A DNA stretch of 64,000 nucleotides, from NCBI GenBank assembly GCA_029706075.1, contig JAINUG010000048.1, positions 5,338,374 through 5,402,373 on the forward strand, written 5' to 3'. Of the stretch, positions 47,371 to 59,649 are shown in pieces. Under the pieces are notes generated by a model, which was given only the letters and a program-made list of their open reading frames with translations, made no database searches and was not told the origin of the DNA. Each line of letters starts with the position of its first letter. The first letter of the stretch is position 1. Position numbers and translations under genes: made by a program. This stretch comes from Aldrovandia affinis (lineage: Eukaryota; Chordata; Actinopteri; Notacanthiformes; Halosauridae).

Positions 47371-50300
47371 CCTCTCTGTTGTTGTGACACTGCAGGATCT
47401 GTGGTTGCACATTTTTTATGAATCTGCTATATTTGTCCTTTGGGTTTCTGGGAAATCCATAAACAGCATTTTTCTTTTGTTTTCTGTTTTGTTTTATTGG
47501 TTGAGTGTATAAATACAGAAATATCCCAAAATAAGGATTTATGTTTTAGAAAGTGTAGGCTAGAAATTGTCAAGGAGAAACATTGCGGGCAGTGACTGTC
47601 CAGCTCTGGAATCTACCGCATGGCTTTTTTCACCTAGTTTTATCCAGAAAGTTCTCTTTTCATGCATACATTCCATCCAACGCTTTTACTGCCAGCCGCC
47701 ACTTCTTTTCGCTTCATAGTCCAACCATGATGTTCCGTCATTGCAGAACAGTGCACTTTATGTACAGCTGGCACAGGCAGAATACAGGTGACCTGAGGAG
47801 TTGCTCTTATGCAATGAGACAGGGACAAACCCGTCAACTTAAGCTCTCCCTCCCATGGCAACACTATGGCAAATTGTGCACCCCGATCAAGGGGCTAACA
47901 TCCACAGTCAGCACCGGTGCAGCCAGGATTCAATAACACCAGACCATGGGACATGTCAAACACTGAAATCCTGTGTTTAACAGAACCAACCAAACCGTTT
48001 TTTTATTCTCTGTCTCCCTGTGTCTCACTGTATCTCTCTTAACCTCACAGAACGAAATGCATGTCAAATTCTGTGTATTGATGCCAGAAATTGACTTTAT
48101 TTTTGTAATCTTTGTATATACTCCATGGTACAGACATATTTATTTATCCATTGCTAATTTATTATCTTCCAGAAAGCATTTACATCTCGAAGCATGACCC
48201 TCCTGAAAGACATTGTGTTTTTGTTGGTACCGCTTAGCCCTCTGGGAACTGAACCATATGTTCAATTACAGCAGAGTGTTTTACATTTATTTCTGCATCA
48301 ACAAAACTCTCTGGAGTGAAACTGGAGAGGTAAATCTCTGATGTGACTGCCTGTAGCTGCCCTGATCCTGTGATGTCACTGTTCTGGAACTGTCCCAGTA
48401 ACACTCCAAAAGGCTCTGTGGGCACTGAAATGGGTTTGCCTTGGCAGAGGGGCACTAGAGATGGGCAGCTGCCTGGTTAATTCACTCCTCTGTCCAATCA
48501 TATGTCTACCTTTACTAGTCAGCAGAGAAAGAGGAGGGGGGTTCTGAAGGGCTGAGAGGGGAGACATATGTAGTCTGGCACCCCAAGATGAGAAATGGGA
48601 TGAGACACCTGTTTGGTTCTGTGGCTGGAGTGGATGACCTCTGAGCTGTGCAGAGGGCAAACATTACCCCCCTCTGCAGTCCTGTTAGAGCTATCCTGGT
48701 GGGGAGGAGCCTTCAAAGAGCAAGACTGCTCAAGTCTACTCCTGAAGAGACACAGTCCGGCAGGTCACTGGGAACAGAAGAGTGCTGTCAAGACAATGAA
48801 AAATATCCTCTGCACAGTCCTGCAGGACTAGGAGTTGACTGAACCTGCAACAGATGATATCTAATGTGTACAGTATGAATAATCTAGTTTGGCATTTTAA
48901 AAGAGAATAATATAAGAATCAAGAGTAGTACATTTCAAAAATAAATGCCCTTTTCAACCCAATTGGAATTCCCAATTGCTACTTGTAGTCCTTCCCATTG
49001 CTGCAATATCCTCCATCAGTTCCGGGGGACACAAGCTCAAATTTGCGTCCTCTGAAAAGCCACTCAGGAACTCAGCAGTAATGCATTTTCATATAGTTTC
49101 TATTATGTTCTCTAAGCTTTGCAGATGCCGCTCAAATCCATACTCCCACCAACAAGCTGGAGAGAGGCACCAATGCACCAAGCTCAGTGTTGTTAAAAAG
49201 CAATCGGAAAAAAAGATTTGCTTCCACTGAAAAACCAGATCAGAGACTGTGATTTTAATTTCCTTGTTTGCGCCATTTTCTCGTGACACTAACAAAAATA
49301 TTGACTTTCAGTACTGGAATGCCCACTGGGGTGTTTTGGTTAATAAGTTCAGCACGAACTGCATAGCTGTAATGTCGCAGATAAGAAACAGACTCCCATC
49401 TGACCAGATGGAGATCCCTGTATGGGACTCATTTAGGGGACGCTGTGCACTATGCCTGGGAGCATTTCAGGGTATTCGTCAGAGAACCCATTACACATTT
49501 GGATAGGCATGATAAGGAAAAGTGAAGATAGCCAACGTTTAGATGCCACCACTGCAGCAAGGTATTCAGAACATGGAATTCAGAAAGAGAACACAACAGT
49601 TAACCTGCAACATGCTGAATCCCCCCAGTACACTTTCCTTAGTAATGCACCACACCACAGGGCACTTGTCTTAATAATCCCTCCCTCTCCACCTCAACTC
49701 ATTTTTGGCGAGCGCTCACATACCCCATGCTGTATGTACAGCCCATGTGGCCAGAATGTACAGAGACATCACAAAGTCAGAGCCAATATTGAGAGTACAA
49801 AGTCAATACAGTCAGTGCAATCCAGTTCTCCTCTCGTTTGTTTGAATAGATTGCATTCCAGCCCTGTTTCCTCCACTTCCTCAAGACCAGGTGTAAAGCC
49901 AATGAGGCCCTTAGCCTGTGGTGTTTCCTGAGGGCTTCTACTCCCCTCTGAGGCAGGGATCAGGGGCCTTCTTAGCTGGCCAACTGAGGCTCTCACACCT
50001 GTTCATTCTGTTAGCATTCGTTCAGCGAGCTCAGTGGCCAGACTTTCCTTAAAGACAGACGCAGACACAAGCATGCACACCTCTCGAAAACCACCTGGCA
50101 AAATGCTTAATCATTCTGGGTCCCATGACTATATTAAAATACAATGATCAGATTCAGGTTTTAGAAGGAGTTGAGTGAAAGTGAGAAGTTTGTTTTGGGC
50201 ATGTTTTAATGGAGACAAGGATGGGAGTCCATGGTGGGCTGGCCAGGGGGTGGGGGTGCGGGTGGTTTCAGAGTAAGAAGTCTGTCAGAGTGAGCGTCTG

Positions 50301-50380
50301 AACTCTGAGGAGGTCCCAGATGCCCCCTGCTCTTCTTGGAGAGTAGATCAGAATGGGCCAGAACTATGTATAGCAGTTTG

Positions 50381-50382
<2 letters not shown>
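47371..50382. other. Non-coding stretch
   Basis: No gene is recognised. The 159-codon frame at 49452-49931 (+) shows no domain. The piece 48785-48835 (CAGTCCTGCAGGACTAGGAG) faintly recalls the ends of common fish DNA transposons, but not strongly enough to call. Confidence 0.4.

Positions 50383-50450
<68 letters not shown>
50383..50450. repeat. (TG)34 microsatellite
   Basis: An uninterrupted TG run of 68 bases, the longest pure dinucleotide tract in the window. Alternating purine-pyrimidine sequence of this length can adopt Z-DNA under supercoiling. Confidence 0.97.
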
Positions 50451-50451
<1 letters not shown>

Positions 50452-50487
50452 ATGTGTGCATGCATGTTTCCATGAACTCATAGCACT

Positions 50488-50491
50488 TCTT

Positions 50492-50538
<47 letters not shown>
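50488..50538. repeat. CT microsatellite
   Basis: A nearly pure CT run of about 51 bases, separated from the TG run by 37 bases. Homopurine-homopyrimidine tracts of this type can form triplex (H-DNA). Confidence 0.95.
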
Positions 50539-50542
<4 letters not shown>

Positions 50543-52620
50543 TGCTGTGATAGAGATATATTGATATATTGATATATTGCTCTGTGATTAGAATTCATGT
50601 GATATAAATTAACTGTTGCTGTGTGGTCCATAGAACAGGACAGGCAAAGTACATACACCTCTATCAAGGTCAAGCCATTTTTCAAAGGCTGATGTCAAGC
50701 TATTTAAGAACAGAACACACAACCCAACTTAGATCTTGTGGGATTTGCTTTCTTGACCAAATGGACGGGTATTTACTATCTTGCTGAAAAACAACACCCG
50801 GACAAGTAGTGTTCATGCACAGAGCAGGTTAAAGAGATGAGACAGCATGACAGCTGGAGGCTGGGAGGAAAGGAGAGAGAGAGAGAGGGAGGGAGGGAGA
50901 GGGATATGGACGTGACACTGACACAAGTATCCCTTTTGAATCAGATCCAGAAATTGACCCTCCATGGTGATTCCAGGAGGTCCACGCTTGGTGAGGTCAC
51001 GGCGCTACACAGAGCAACTGACAGGGAAAGACGAGACGTGCTTCATGGTTCCTTTGATGTGCGCGCCCCACCTGAGGAGGATAAATCACTCCGAATTGGG
51101 GCGAGAATTTACAGGGTTGGCAGGTAGCGCGTATAAACCCTGAGCGATGAGGACAAAACTCACATTTCATTCTGTCCCGGATTGGGCGACCCCTGCTCTT
51201 TTAATGTTGCCCCCAAAGGCCCTGGGCTATTTAGCAAGGGGATTCGAAATTTGGTTGTGGAAGGGTTGGGGGTTGGGATTTGTGTACAGAGCAGTAATGT
51301 ACCACCGAGGGGGTAAATGGGGCTGACCTGAGAGGTCGCGTTTTAAGTTTGGCATCCATGCAGCAAGCCACAGAACTTCTGAGAGAGCGAGGGAAGCCCA
51401 TGGGGATGGAGAGCAAGCCGCTCAGAGCAGGCAGCAGAGGCACAGTTAAAGGAATTTACCAAGAGTTGAATTGTGAATGACATTATTCAGGAATCCCCCA
51501 GTGTTATGGTACCTGTCTATATGAATTTGAAATGAGACTTTGGAGAGATAATGGCATTGGCATTTTCATTCCATTTTCATTGCATAAAATAATGGTATTA
51601 ACCGATGGGGTATGAATTGATGAACCATTAAACTATGACACCATTAAACTGTGATTATGTCTAGTCTGGTTGTGTCTATCACTGTTGGTTATCTGGTGCA
51701 AATGAGTCTTATTGGTTGTAGATTTTCAAGATAAGTGGGCATTTGAAGTTATGCTATATATTGGCTAGCTATCACAAAACGTTACTGTAAGTAACACCTT
51801 TACTGTAAACAATTTTTGATCAGTTATTAAATCAGTAAGCAGTAAAACATGCAGTTGCTGTAAATGACAGAACAGCACCACTTACATGCGGCGGGTTGTA
51901 ATGGTATTGCAAGTGCTGGAGGCACCGTACATGTTTCCAGTTTGAAGGATGGATTAAAAATCGCATAGAGGCCATTGAACTGGATGTTTACATTTCACCC
52001 ATCAGTGGTTTCTATAATTCAGTGTATGGAGGCACTGGGCCCAACCTCAGGCGGATAGATTTAGACAAGGCTTGTGTTTGGTGTCGGTCCATCTCCCTGG
52101 GAGCTGGGATGACCCCCCCAGAGGAGCACCTGATCTCCTGGTTACACACACACCGCTGACCCCAACATCTAGGGTAAAATAATCCCTCTACGCACAGCCT
52201 GACTCTCCCTGGCATTTCCTCTTCCTGCTGGTCTCCCACACGTAGTATATTTACACCCCCCCCCATATATGGTATGTTTACACCCCCAGGGACCGGAAAA
52301 AACTAAACAAAACACACAAGCTCCCCCCCTTGCAGGTGGTAGCAACATCTGGTCTCATCTGGAGTCGAGCATTGCTTTACCTGATGTCAGTGTAAGGATT
52401 TCTCTCTCCCCAGAGGTCAGCGCAGGATGACCCGTAACTCTGCTCAGTGCGGAGATTACAGGGAGATCTGTGGACCACATCATAATACACAGTATAACTA
52501 CTATATTATTATCATGTAAAATATATGGCCAATATTTTAAAATACATTAAACATTGCCATTAATATGCAACTTTATGGTACAATGTTATATTTTTTCTAC
52601 AATATATGCATATAAATATA
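50539..52620. other. Non-coding stretch
   Basis: A purine-rich GAGA/GGGA run lies at 50871-50904. GC content is moderate to about 51460, then AT-rich. A C-run lies at 52254-52264. No gene is recognised. Confidence 0.45.
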
Positions 52621-52875
52621 GATACAGTGGGTACAAAAAGTATTCACCCCCATTGGCAATTACAGCTGTGAGTCTATTTGGGTAAATCACTACCAGCTTT
52701 GCACATCTGGACAGTGCCATTTTCGCCCATCCTTCTTTACAAAATTGCTCAAGCTCGATCAGGTCTGATGGGGACCCCTTGGTGAACAGCAATTTTCAAA
52801 TCTTTCCAGAGATTTTCAATGGAATTGAGGTGTGTGCTTTGACTGGGCCACTCCAGGACATAGTTTGTTTTGTTT
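52621..52875 (-). pseudogene. C-terminal fragment of Tc1-family transposase
   Basis: Two overlapping minus-strand frames together cover the end of a Tc1-type DDE transposase. The first holds VLEWPSQSTHLNSIENLW, in which IENLW carries the family's last catalytic acidic residue. It continues into a second frame with LEQFCKEGWAKMALSRCAKL, then RLTAVIANGG. A frameshift near 52750-52790 separates them. A terminal-repeat-like GTGGGTACAAAAAGTATTC follows at 52626-52645. The N-terminal two thirds are absent: the homology stops at the TTAA at 52876, where a piggyBac-like element begins. In known Tc1 relatives the sequence at this point continues past TTAA without a break, so the piggyBac insertion probably split this copy. 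Confidence 0.88.
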
Positions 52876-53451
52876 TTAACACTAGAACCACCAGGATTCA
52901 TTGTATACCTAGAACCGCCAATGGCAAAATTTAACCGCACAGCTATTTTGCATTTATATTGCTAAAAAAATGTATACTATCACTGTAATAACACATTTGT
53001 TTCACAAGGGAATGTTTGAAATCACGAAATAACAATGCTTAACCATCCATCCAAATACGAGTTAATCAATTCAACAAAGTTATATTTATTCATAAACACC
53101 ATCGATGGTTACAACGATACTACACTATTGATACAACATTCACATAGGCTAGCAAACTGAATGAAATCGCCGAACATAGACAAAATATAGGCATCAGGCA
53201 AATTAGACTAAATAGCCTAAAATGTAATACATACAAAGCAATAAAACAACAAACAGAACAAGTTATGTGTGAATAAACGAAAACACAAATAATTCAGAGT
53301 AAATCCATTCAACAACATTTATTAATAAACATTTACAACACAACGCATTGCCAATCGACAGCATAGAAATAACCTACCGGTAATTGAAATAGGCACCTTA
53401 GGCAGACTGAACAAAAATATGAATTTGCCTTTTACGCTCTAAATCATTGGC

Positions 53452-53577
53452 CTATTCACAGTTAGTGCAGACACTCAAAACCATGACTGTACACTTTCCA
53501 CATACTACATTACATAATTTTTGATGACAAGTAGATGCCAATGCCATTAGGCTACATTGCCCGCTGGCGCTGATGTT
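53452..53577 (-). pseudogene. piggyBac transposase C-terminal cysteine-rich domain remnant
   Basis: The frame reads STCHQKLCNVVCGKCTVMV and then LSVCTNCE before a stop at 53452. The spacing of cysteines and histidine (C-H--KLC---CGKC ... C-NC, ending right at the stop) matches the zinc-binding tail of piggyBac transposases, which usually closes with a C-x2-C a few residues before the stop. The upstream frame is closed by stops near 53580, marking the deletion junction with the N-terminal piece. Confidence 0.6.
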
Positions 53578-53832
53578 CTTATGTTCTTATGTGAGATTAG
53601 ATACAGTAGCCTATATAGCCTATTATAACACGTATCTGTCACAATAGTTATGTTACGCTATCGATAACTGGACATGCGTATAATTGGGTTATTGAGATAC
53701 GTTACCTTATCCATAACTAGCTAGCTATAGGTACAATGAGAGTGAATGCCTACCTTGCGCAAGTGCTGTACATATGCCCATAGTTGACACTGTAGGCATA
53801 ACAGGGACAGGGACAAGATCCGATCGTCTCTA

Positions 53833-54110
53833 TACTTTCCTCCGAGGTTCTGGCTCGGTGTCAGATGATCCATTTATTTATTAGTCTATTTGTAAGGGAC
53901 AGGCACAGAGAGCATTGACAGTCACAGAAGCAGTGACCGATGCACTGTACATGTGTATATATTCGAAGCTAATTTCCAACACCAGATGGAATGCATCCGA
54001 TGCATCTTCCTCGCCAACCCACAACACTCACTCAACCCGGAGACCTCACCACCATCAGACTCCCCATCACTTATAGCATGTAGCAATGCTAATGCCTCCT
54101 CGTTATTCAT
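53833..54110 (-). pseudogene. piggyBac transposase N-terminal acidic region remnant
   Basis: The first ATG at 54110 opens MNNEEALALLHAISDGESDG, then GEVSGLSE. After a frame change, a second piece at about 53833-53873 reads GSSDTEPEPRRK. Short helical EEALALL segments followed by Ser/Asp/Glu-rich stretches and a basic cluster are typical of piggyBac transposase N-termini. Coding similarity stops after the basic cluster. The assignment leans on the matching C-terminal domain 300 bp further along the same strand. Confidence 0.5.
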
Positions 54111-54634
54111 GCAGCTTTTTCTTCTACCATATTCGTATTATTCTATTAATAATATTCTATTTTATTTTATAATGAGCTAACTAGGCAGCAATAGAGGCCT
54201 GTCACAGAACACACGCACTATTCGTAAAGATGGCTTTGTTCTGCCATTCAAAGGCACGAGAACAGTGGAATGGGATATAAAAACGGAATACCAAAAATAG
54301 AATAATCAAATGAAAATAACACACATTGGGGGGCAACTAAAATGCACCCATTTGGCTAAAAAAAAAATGTTGTATTTCAATTATTTGTAATGTATTTTTA
54401 TTTTGTATTTTACAACATACATTTTTCTAAGATCGAGTTAAAAACTGCGTGTCAAAAAAAGATGCGCTCATTGGATGCTCAGCGCAAGGTTTTGTCTTTA
54501 AGTGACATCAAACTGTGTTTGCATTTTTGCATTTTTGCCTTAGGCTGGTTAGTGGAGGCATTTGTGAGTGCTGGACAGACAAACTCAGGAATTAGCTAAT
54601 CAAAGCTGGTTAGATTAGGAGGCAATGGGTTTAA

Positions 54635-57173
54635 CAAAAGCCTAGGGTAAGATTCTGGTTTAAAAGAAGAACCTTCCTGGTTGATTGTGTGATCCATAAC
54701 TGACTGAGAAAGCATTCAAATTGTGGTCTGTTTTCTGATAGATAGATTCCAGGGAGACAAACTTGTACAGTTTGCTTTCAGATCCTAATGTCCAACCATA
54801 CTGGAATTTGGGTACAGGGCATATGCCATATAACGTGAATTCCTTTAACATCAGCAGAACTACATGTACAGTGTTTTGCATCCATAAATATCAGTGTTAT
54901 CTAGAAGCATCGGTATCTGTCTAATGCCTCTATACTCTCATCTGCCCAAATATAGAAACATTCAATTTTTATTTAATTCCATTTCAACCTTTTCATGCTA
55001 TACCAGTTTAGCCCATATCATTTTTTATTTGCACAAACCTATCACTTATGGCTAACAATGGCAGGCTCACAGCCCTTTGCAAGTATAACCATGGTGTGTA
55101 TCAAATGACACAAGCGATTTTAGAGTGGATCCCTGCACCACCTTGCCCATGAGCTCCAGGGCCCATGATTCTAAGCTCTGTAATGCGGTTTTGGTTTCAC
55201 ATAGGCCAGGTAGCGCAAATCAAACCATCAATCATTCCCCAGAGCAAATCAAGACGTGAGAGGCACTGCAAGGGGTGTGTGTGTGGGGGGGGGTGTTGTG
55301 GTTGATGAGCTCAGTAGGGGGAGACCCCTCAATATCAGGCCAAGGGCCAGCATAATGAGTGCAAATGTTTGCACAACTGAAGTGAGTTTATGTTTGCCGG
55401 GGAGGCTAAGATATACTACAGCATTGTTTCCTTCCCCTCGGGGGAATACAGATTAACCATGTCTGCAAACGCAGGCCCAGAGCTCTGTTCATGGAAGTCC
55501 CAGAGAGCTTAAATGTCGCCTCCTGCAGCAGCACGTCTCGAGACCTCCCTTTGACAGGAACCGTACCTTCAAAGCTAATGGTTCAAGGAAGGGGACAAAC
55601 GATTAGCTTTGACAATCGATTCAGAAGTTGTTACGCATGGAGCCTTGAGACATGTACATGTTCACCGCCCCACACCCTTCTCAGGAAAGGAAGGGATTAA
55701 GGTCAGCCCACTGTACAAAGATAGTCGGTAGCGTTCAACAATAAATCAGTTGTGGCTGTTCATGTCTCAAGGCTCTTTGTAACTACATTCATGGAAGATC
55801 ACACACAATGTTTCTTTTACAAAGATAAGGCAGTAAACAGAAAACTTGTAAACATTGTTGCGTAAGGCTTTTTTTCAGTGAGTGTCATTACTATTTTGGC
55901 AGTCTCAATTAGAAGTCTGCCAAAAGTCTTAAATAGAAAGGAAATGCCAATCTTCTATTTTAATTAACGAAAGCTATCAATGACCCTAACTGACAGCAAA
56001 TACAAACTACTGTATACATTTCATTTTCTGAAATTATTTTGATCTGCATGCCCATAGCGTATACTAGGCTGAAATTATAGGCCCAATCCTTGCCTAATGA
56101 AACTAAGTGTCATTACTGTTCTGTCATAACACATCTGTCTGAACCTTGGTCCCATAGCCTGTGACTCTTCAATCCACAGGTGGTGAACTCAGAGACCCAC
56201 AATGCATTGTGTAATTTTCCTTGAGAAATGACTGAGCTGAAACTAAGCACTTTGCCAAAGTACTCCTGTCAGGTTTGCATACAGCCGGAGAAGGAAACCG
56301 TTATATCAGCTTTGCTACTTATCTTGCTACAAATCGTGTTCCTCCATTGACAGATTTATGAGTTGGCCTCATTTCAAAGAAGGAGTAGAAGAAAAAGTGA
56401 CCAGTTCAAATGGTGCTGGATGCGAACTTGGATAATTGTAAATCAAGTTGAAGTAGACGCTAGATGCATCCAAGTAGTATATCAAAGCAAACACTAAAAG
56501 GTATTTCATGTTTTAATTCATACTTTTACATTTAGGGTCTTTTTTCTTTATCTCGCTCAGTGCTGGAGCACTGCGCTCTGTTGCCAAGGATCTGTCAGTC
56601 CAGGGCACACGGAACACATGTGGTCTCCCTGAAAGAGTTGGCAGCACGCATGTGAAATCCGAGCCTCATCTCTGATACAAGATGCGATACGATTCAGCCA
56701 ATCCCACCCCCCCATCCCAGCCATGCACTCCCCAGTGAAAATCCACACCACCTGGCCACCAAATCCTTTCTGCTTTTATTTGACAGTGTGTTTATATGGC
56801 CTCGGCTAAAGTAGAAAGAGCCTGCTCGTCTCTCCTGTTATAATTCATGTAAGCGATGCTTTGTCTGAACCGAAATGTTTACAAAAGGTTTCCCTAGTTG
56901 AACTATATAGAGACGTAGACATAGACATAAATAATTCAGAAACTTGCTAATTCGACATGAACACAAATACATACAGTACAGAAGATTGCATGAAATGTTT
57001 TGGCATATTGTGCCTCGTGGCCAAAATTAAAGTGCCTCACGTTGCCTTGCGCTTTTCTTCAGCGACAGCGTGGTCATTGGGCCAGGATTTTCAGCGGGAA
57101 AGAGGGAATGCACTAGAAGGATGAAGTAGGTTGCATAACAATGGGTTGCAAGCCAATTACGAGTTTAAATTAC
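54635..57173. other. Non-coding stretch
   Basis: AT-rich single-copy DNA. A G-run lies at 55285-55293. No gene or known repeat is recognised. Confidence 0.45.
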
Positions 57174-57247
57174 CTGCAGGTTCTTCTGGCACTTGGCAGC
57201 AGCTTCGTCGGTATCATTGAGGGCACGTTTCCTTAAGACCCAGAGAA
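57174..57247 (-). CDS. Candidate internal coding exon, unknown product
   Basis: On the minus strand the segment ends at CTGCAG|GTAATT, a good donor (exon edge 57174). It opens after CTGCTCCAG (edge 57247) or after TCTTAAG (edge 57231). The open frame reads LRKRALNDTDEAAAKCQKNL plus Q up to the donor. It is strongly amphipathic, helix-forming and coiled-coil-like, and codon third positions look coding. I do not recognise the protein. The orientation agrees with the candidates at 43.4 and 61.2 kb. It sits about 300 bp to the left of the MITE at 57555, which lies in the putative intron. Confidence 0.35.
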
Positions 57248-57551
57248 CTGGAGCAGGCAGTGGGAATGTGGAGCTGTGTGTGGGGGGGGGGGTTCTTGGG
57301 GGGTTACATCACGGGGGTTTGGGATGGATTACAGACATATTGCAGGCCTGTTTAATCATGGCAGCTGGCAGAGGTGGGCACAGCTGGAGGGGCAGAAGCA
57401 GTCAAGTGATGTTTGCAGTCAAGACAGACGAGGAGACTGGGGGCATGGGGTGTGACTGGGGTGGGGAGAAGGAATGGAGAGGGGGGAGTACCGGCTGTGA
57501 GATGCCCCAGCAGACACTTGGACAGGATGAAAGCAGGAAAAAGTGGTGGCG
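57248..57551. other. Non-coding, G-rich segment
   Basis: G-rich on the plus strand, with runs at 57281-57290. It carries purine-rich open frames on both strands but no gene. Confidence 0.4.
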
Positions 57552-57554
57552 TTA

Positions 57555-58163
57555 AGGCCTCTACATGCAATGCCATCTTCGCGGTTCAATGCACAATCTC
57601 TGCAATTTATACTTCTGTGCAACCTATGCGACATGGTGTCCTTACACTTCTGTAAACTAGTAGGCGTCAATTTATTGAACAAGGCCGGTAAAGTTTTCAT
57701 GAAAGCAGGGAAACTCCTGTATCTTCAAACTTTTTCAGCCAATCTTTCCTGAAGCTGGTTCATTTTATACCGTGTCGAACAAATGATGCTAGCTATCTAA
57801 ATCGTTAGCTACTGTTACCGAGTTTTATTTGGCCATGATACCAGGTTGCTAGCTAGTTAGCTAGATAGATATCGATAGTTTTGCTCAGCTAACGTTAACA
57901 TAGATATATGATATACAGGTATGGTATGCAGCTGCCAACAACTTAGCTCCACTTCCATTCACTAACCAACCAATCAATGATGCGCAACATCTATGCGACA
58001 TGTTGCACTGCGGTCACGAGTTCGATTTTTGTGCTAGGTACACGACATCTTCTGCAACACCCTCTGCCCCTAGGTCGCAGAGGTTGCGTTGATGTTGCAG
58101 AGCCCTGGTTGTGTTGCTGTCGCGTTGCAGTCGCGTTGCCGTCACTCGAGCATGTAGAGGCCT
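57555..58163. mobile_element. PIF/Harbinger-type MITE with TTA target duplication
   Basis: AGGCCTCTACATGC at 57555-57568 is the exact inverse of GCATGTAGAGGCCT at 58150-58163. TTA directly flanks both ends (57552-57554 and 58164-58166). A 3-bp TTA duplication with short inverted termini is the signature of PIF/Harbinger elements. The 609-bp interior has no transposase. It has subterminal GTTGC/GTCGCGTTGC repeats near the right end (58080-58142), and CTATGCGACATG occurs twice (57623 and 57991 region), probably as binding-site repeats. The intact ends suggest fairly recent insertion. Confidence 0.88.
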
Positions 58164-58166
58164 TTA

Positions 58167-59649
58167 GGAGTGATGGGAGCGGTCAGTCAGTGGGTCAGGC
58201 GTGGATCCTGCTGTGATGAGTATGGAAGCACTCAGATTCACTTACACTATGGCTATATAACACTGAACCTTACCAGCTGCCCGTCATATACACACACATG
58301 CCAACACACACACACACACACACATGCCTACACACACACCCTCCTCATACGTGCATACACATACACTGGCAGACACCTACACGCACAGACACAGAGTGGT
58401 TTATAGTGTCATGTTTTAAGAACATACTGTATGCATTCAGTTATAAATAAGTCATGAATGTATTTGATTTACAAACATTTATAGCAGGCCCACTCATGGA
58501 GGAAGTGTTTGCCTGCGTGTGAACCAAGAGGATTCTGAGAATGCCCCCTCTGTGTATAACTAAAGCCTATTTTCTTTCCGCTATAAAGGTCAGATAGATC
58601 ATCTGTTGTTTTTTTACTTCTCATTTCCTGGGGAGACGCCCTCATCCATGGTGAGTAACAGAAATACGCGAGAGATAAAATATAGACTCCTGACACGTGA
58701 AACATCCCTTTAGTCCCAATGGCTCACCAGCTCCAAGGATCACAGCAGAGGTGTTAGACCTATCGGCCATTTGGCCCGCGTCGGGCTTTCGAAACCCAAA
58801 CCCCAGATAATCCTGCTTTGGGACGGGACTGCGGTGACAGTAACACAACCCCCATGACCCCCATCTGCAGAGTTCAATGAAGGCGAGTCTGCACCTGCCC
58901 CCCCAGGGGACCGCAGAAAGAAGATCCTCTGTGGCCTTGCCACCACACGCCCCCTTAGGGCACGGCCGGGGGAACGTCACTGGCACGTCTGGACGCTCAA
59001 GATCCGGAGGGTGTTGGCCGATTTGTTCTTGTGTTTCAAAATGACGGTTCTCCCAGACCAAAGTGAAAAGAGAGGCTTGTAGACCATGCTGCATTCAGGA
59101 CCTGATGAACATGAGCTGTCTTCCCATAGAGGGGGAAGGGTTGCCTCCATTTTCAGTGTCTGTGAAGCAAGATAAAACAGGAGGATCCATGAGGCTGGGC
59201 ATTATGATGGGCACCAGTGCCTGCAGGACTGAGCTCTGTGATTGTAGAACATGGGGTAGTAATATAACACATGGGGGAGCTCCTCTCCCAAAAGAAATAC
59301 CATCAAAGCACCATGTACTGTCCCTGTGTAGCCCAGGCCTGGCACCTGTCCCAGCTGAGAGAGGGCCCAGAAAATTTGTAAGGGGGGCGTTGGGGCGTGA
59401 AGACGGCAGACGCTTACTGCACTGGTCCATGGCTCCAGTGGAGAGAGATCAGGGAGCAGGGAACAGCTGGACTGACTTACTGGCTCCAGTCTTGCAGGGA
59501 TTAGTGGGAGGAAGGTGTAAATGGCCAGCAGTTGTTCCCATTTGGCTGTGTGCGGCCTTGCCGGCGGTCGTGATGGAGGAGGTTCCTGTTTCATTGGCTC
59601 GGCTCACCCCGCGTGACAGGAGAAGGGTGTTAATGTGCTCATGCAGCAC
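58167..59649. other. Non-coding stretch
   Basis: A (CA)n run lies at 58307-58324 within a CA-rich patch at 58290-58390. The segment 58640-59670 is GC-richer and open in long frames on both strands (202 codons plus, 150 and 130 minus), but none has domains, and frames on both strands cannot all be real. No gene is called. Confidence 0.45.

Larger units (their letters stand above)
52876..54634 (-). mobile_element. Internally deleted piggyBac-like element (right boundary uncertain)
   Basis: The left edge is TTAA at 52876-52879, followed by two copies of CTAGAACCRCCA (52882-52893 and 52909-52920) in subterminal position. Transposase remnants lie on the minus strand in the expected order: an acidic N-terminus at about 53830-54110 and a cysteine-rich C-terminus at 53452-53577. 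The several hundred codons of the catalytic core that should lie between them are missing. TTAA is the piggyBac target. A TTAA at 54631 could be the right edge, giving about 1.75 kb, but I could not match its inner sequence to the left end, so the right limit is provisional. Confidence 0.6.

Noticed and set aside
46775-47512. 245-codon plus-strand frame, the longest in the window
   Set aside because: It runs through a dispersed repeat copy and a GC-rich segment with few stops, shows no domain, and its middle is shared with an inverted repeat elsewhere.
48785-48840. Possible hAT-type transposon end (CAGTCCTGCAGGACTAGGAG)
   Set aside because: The similarity is short and no partner end or duplication was found.
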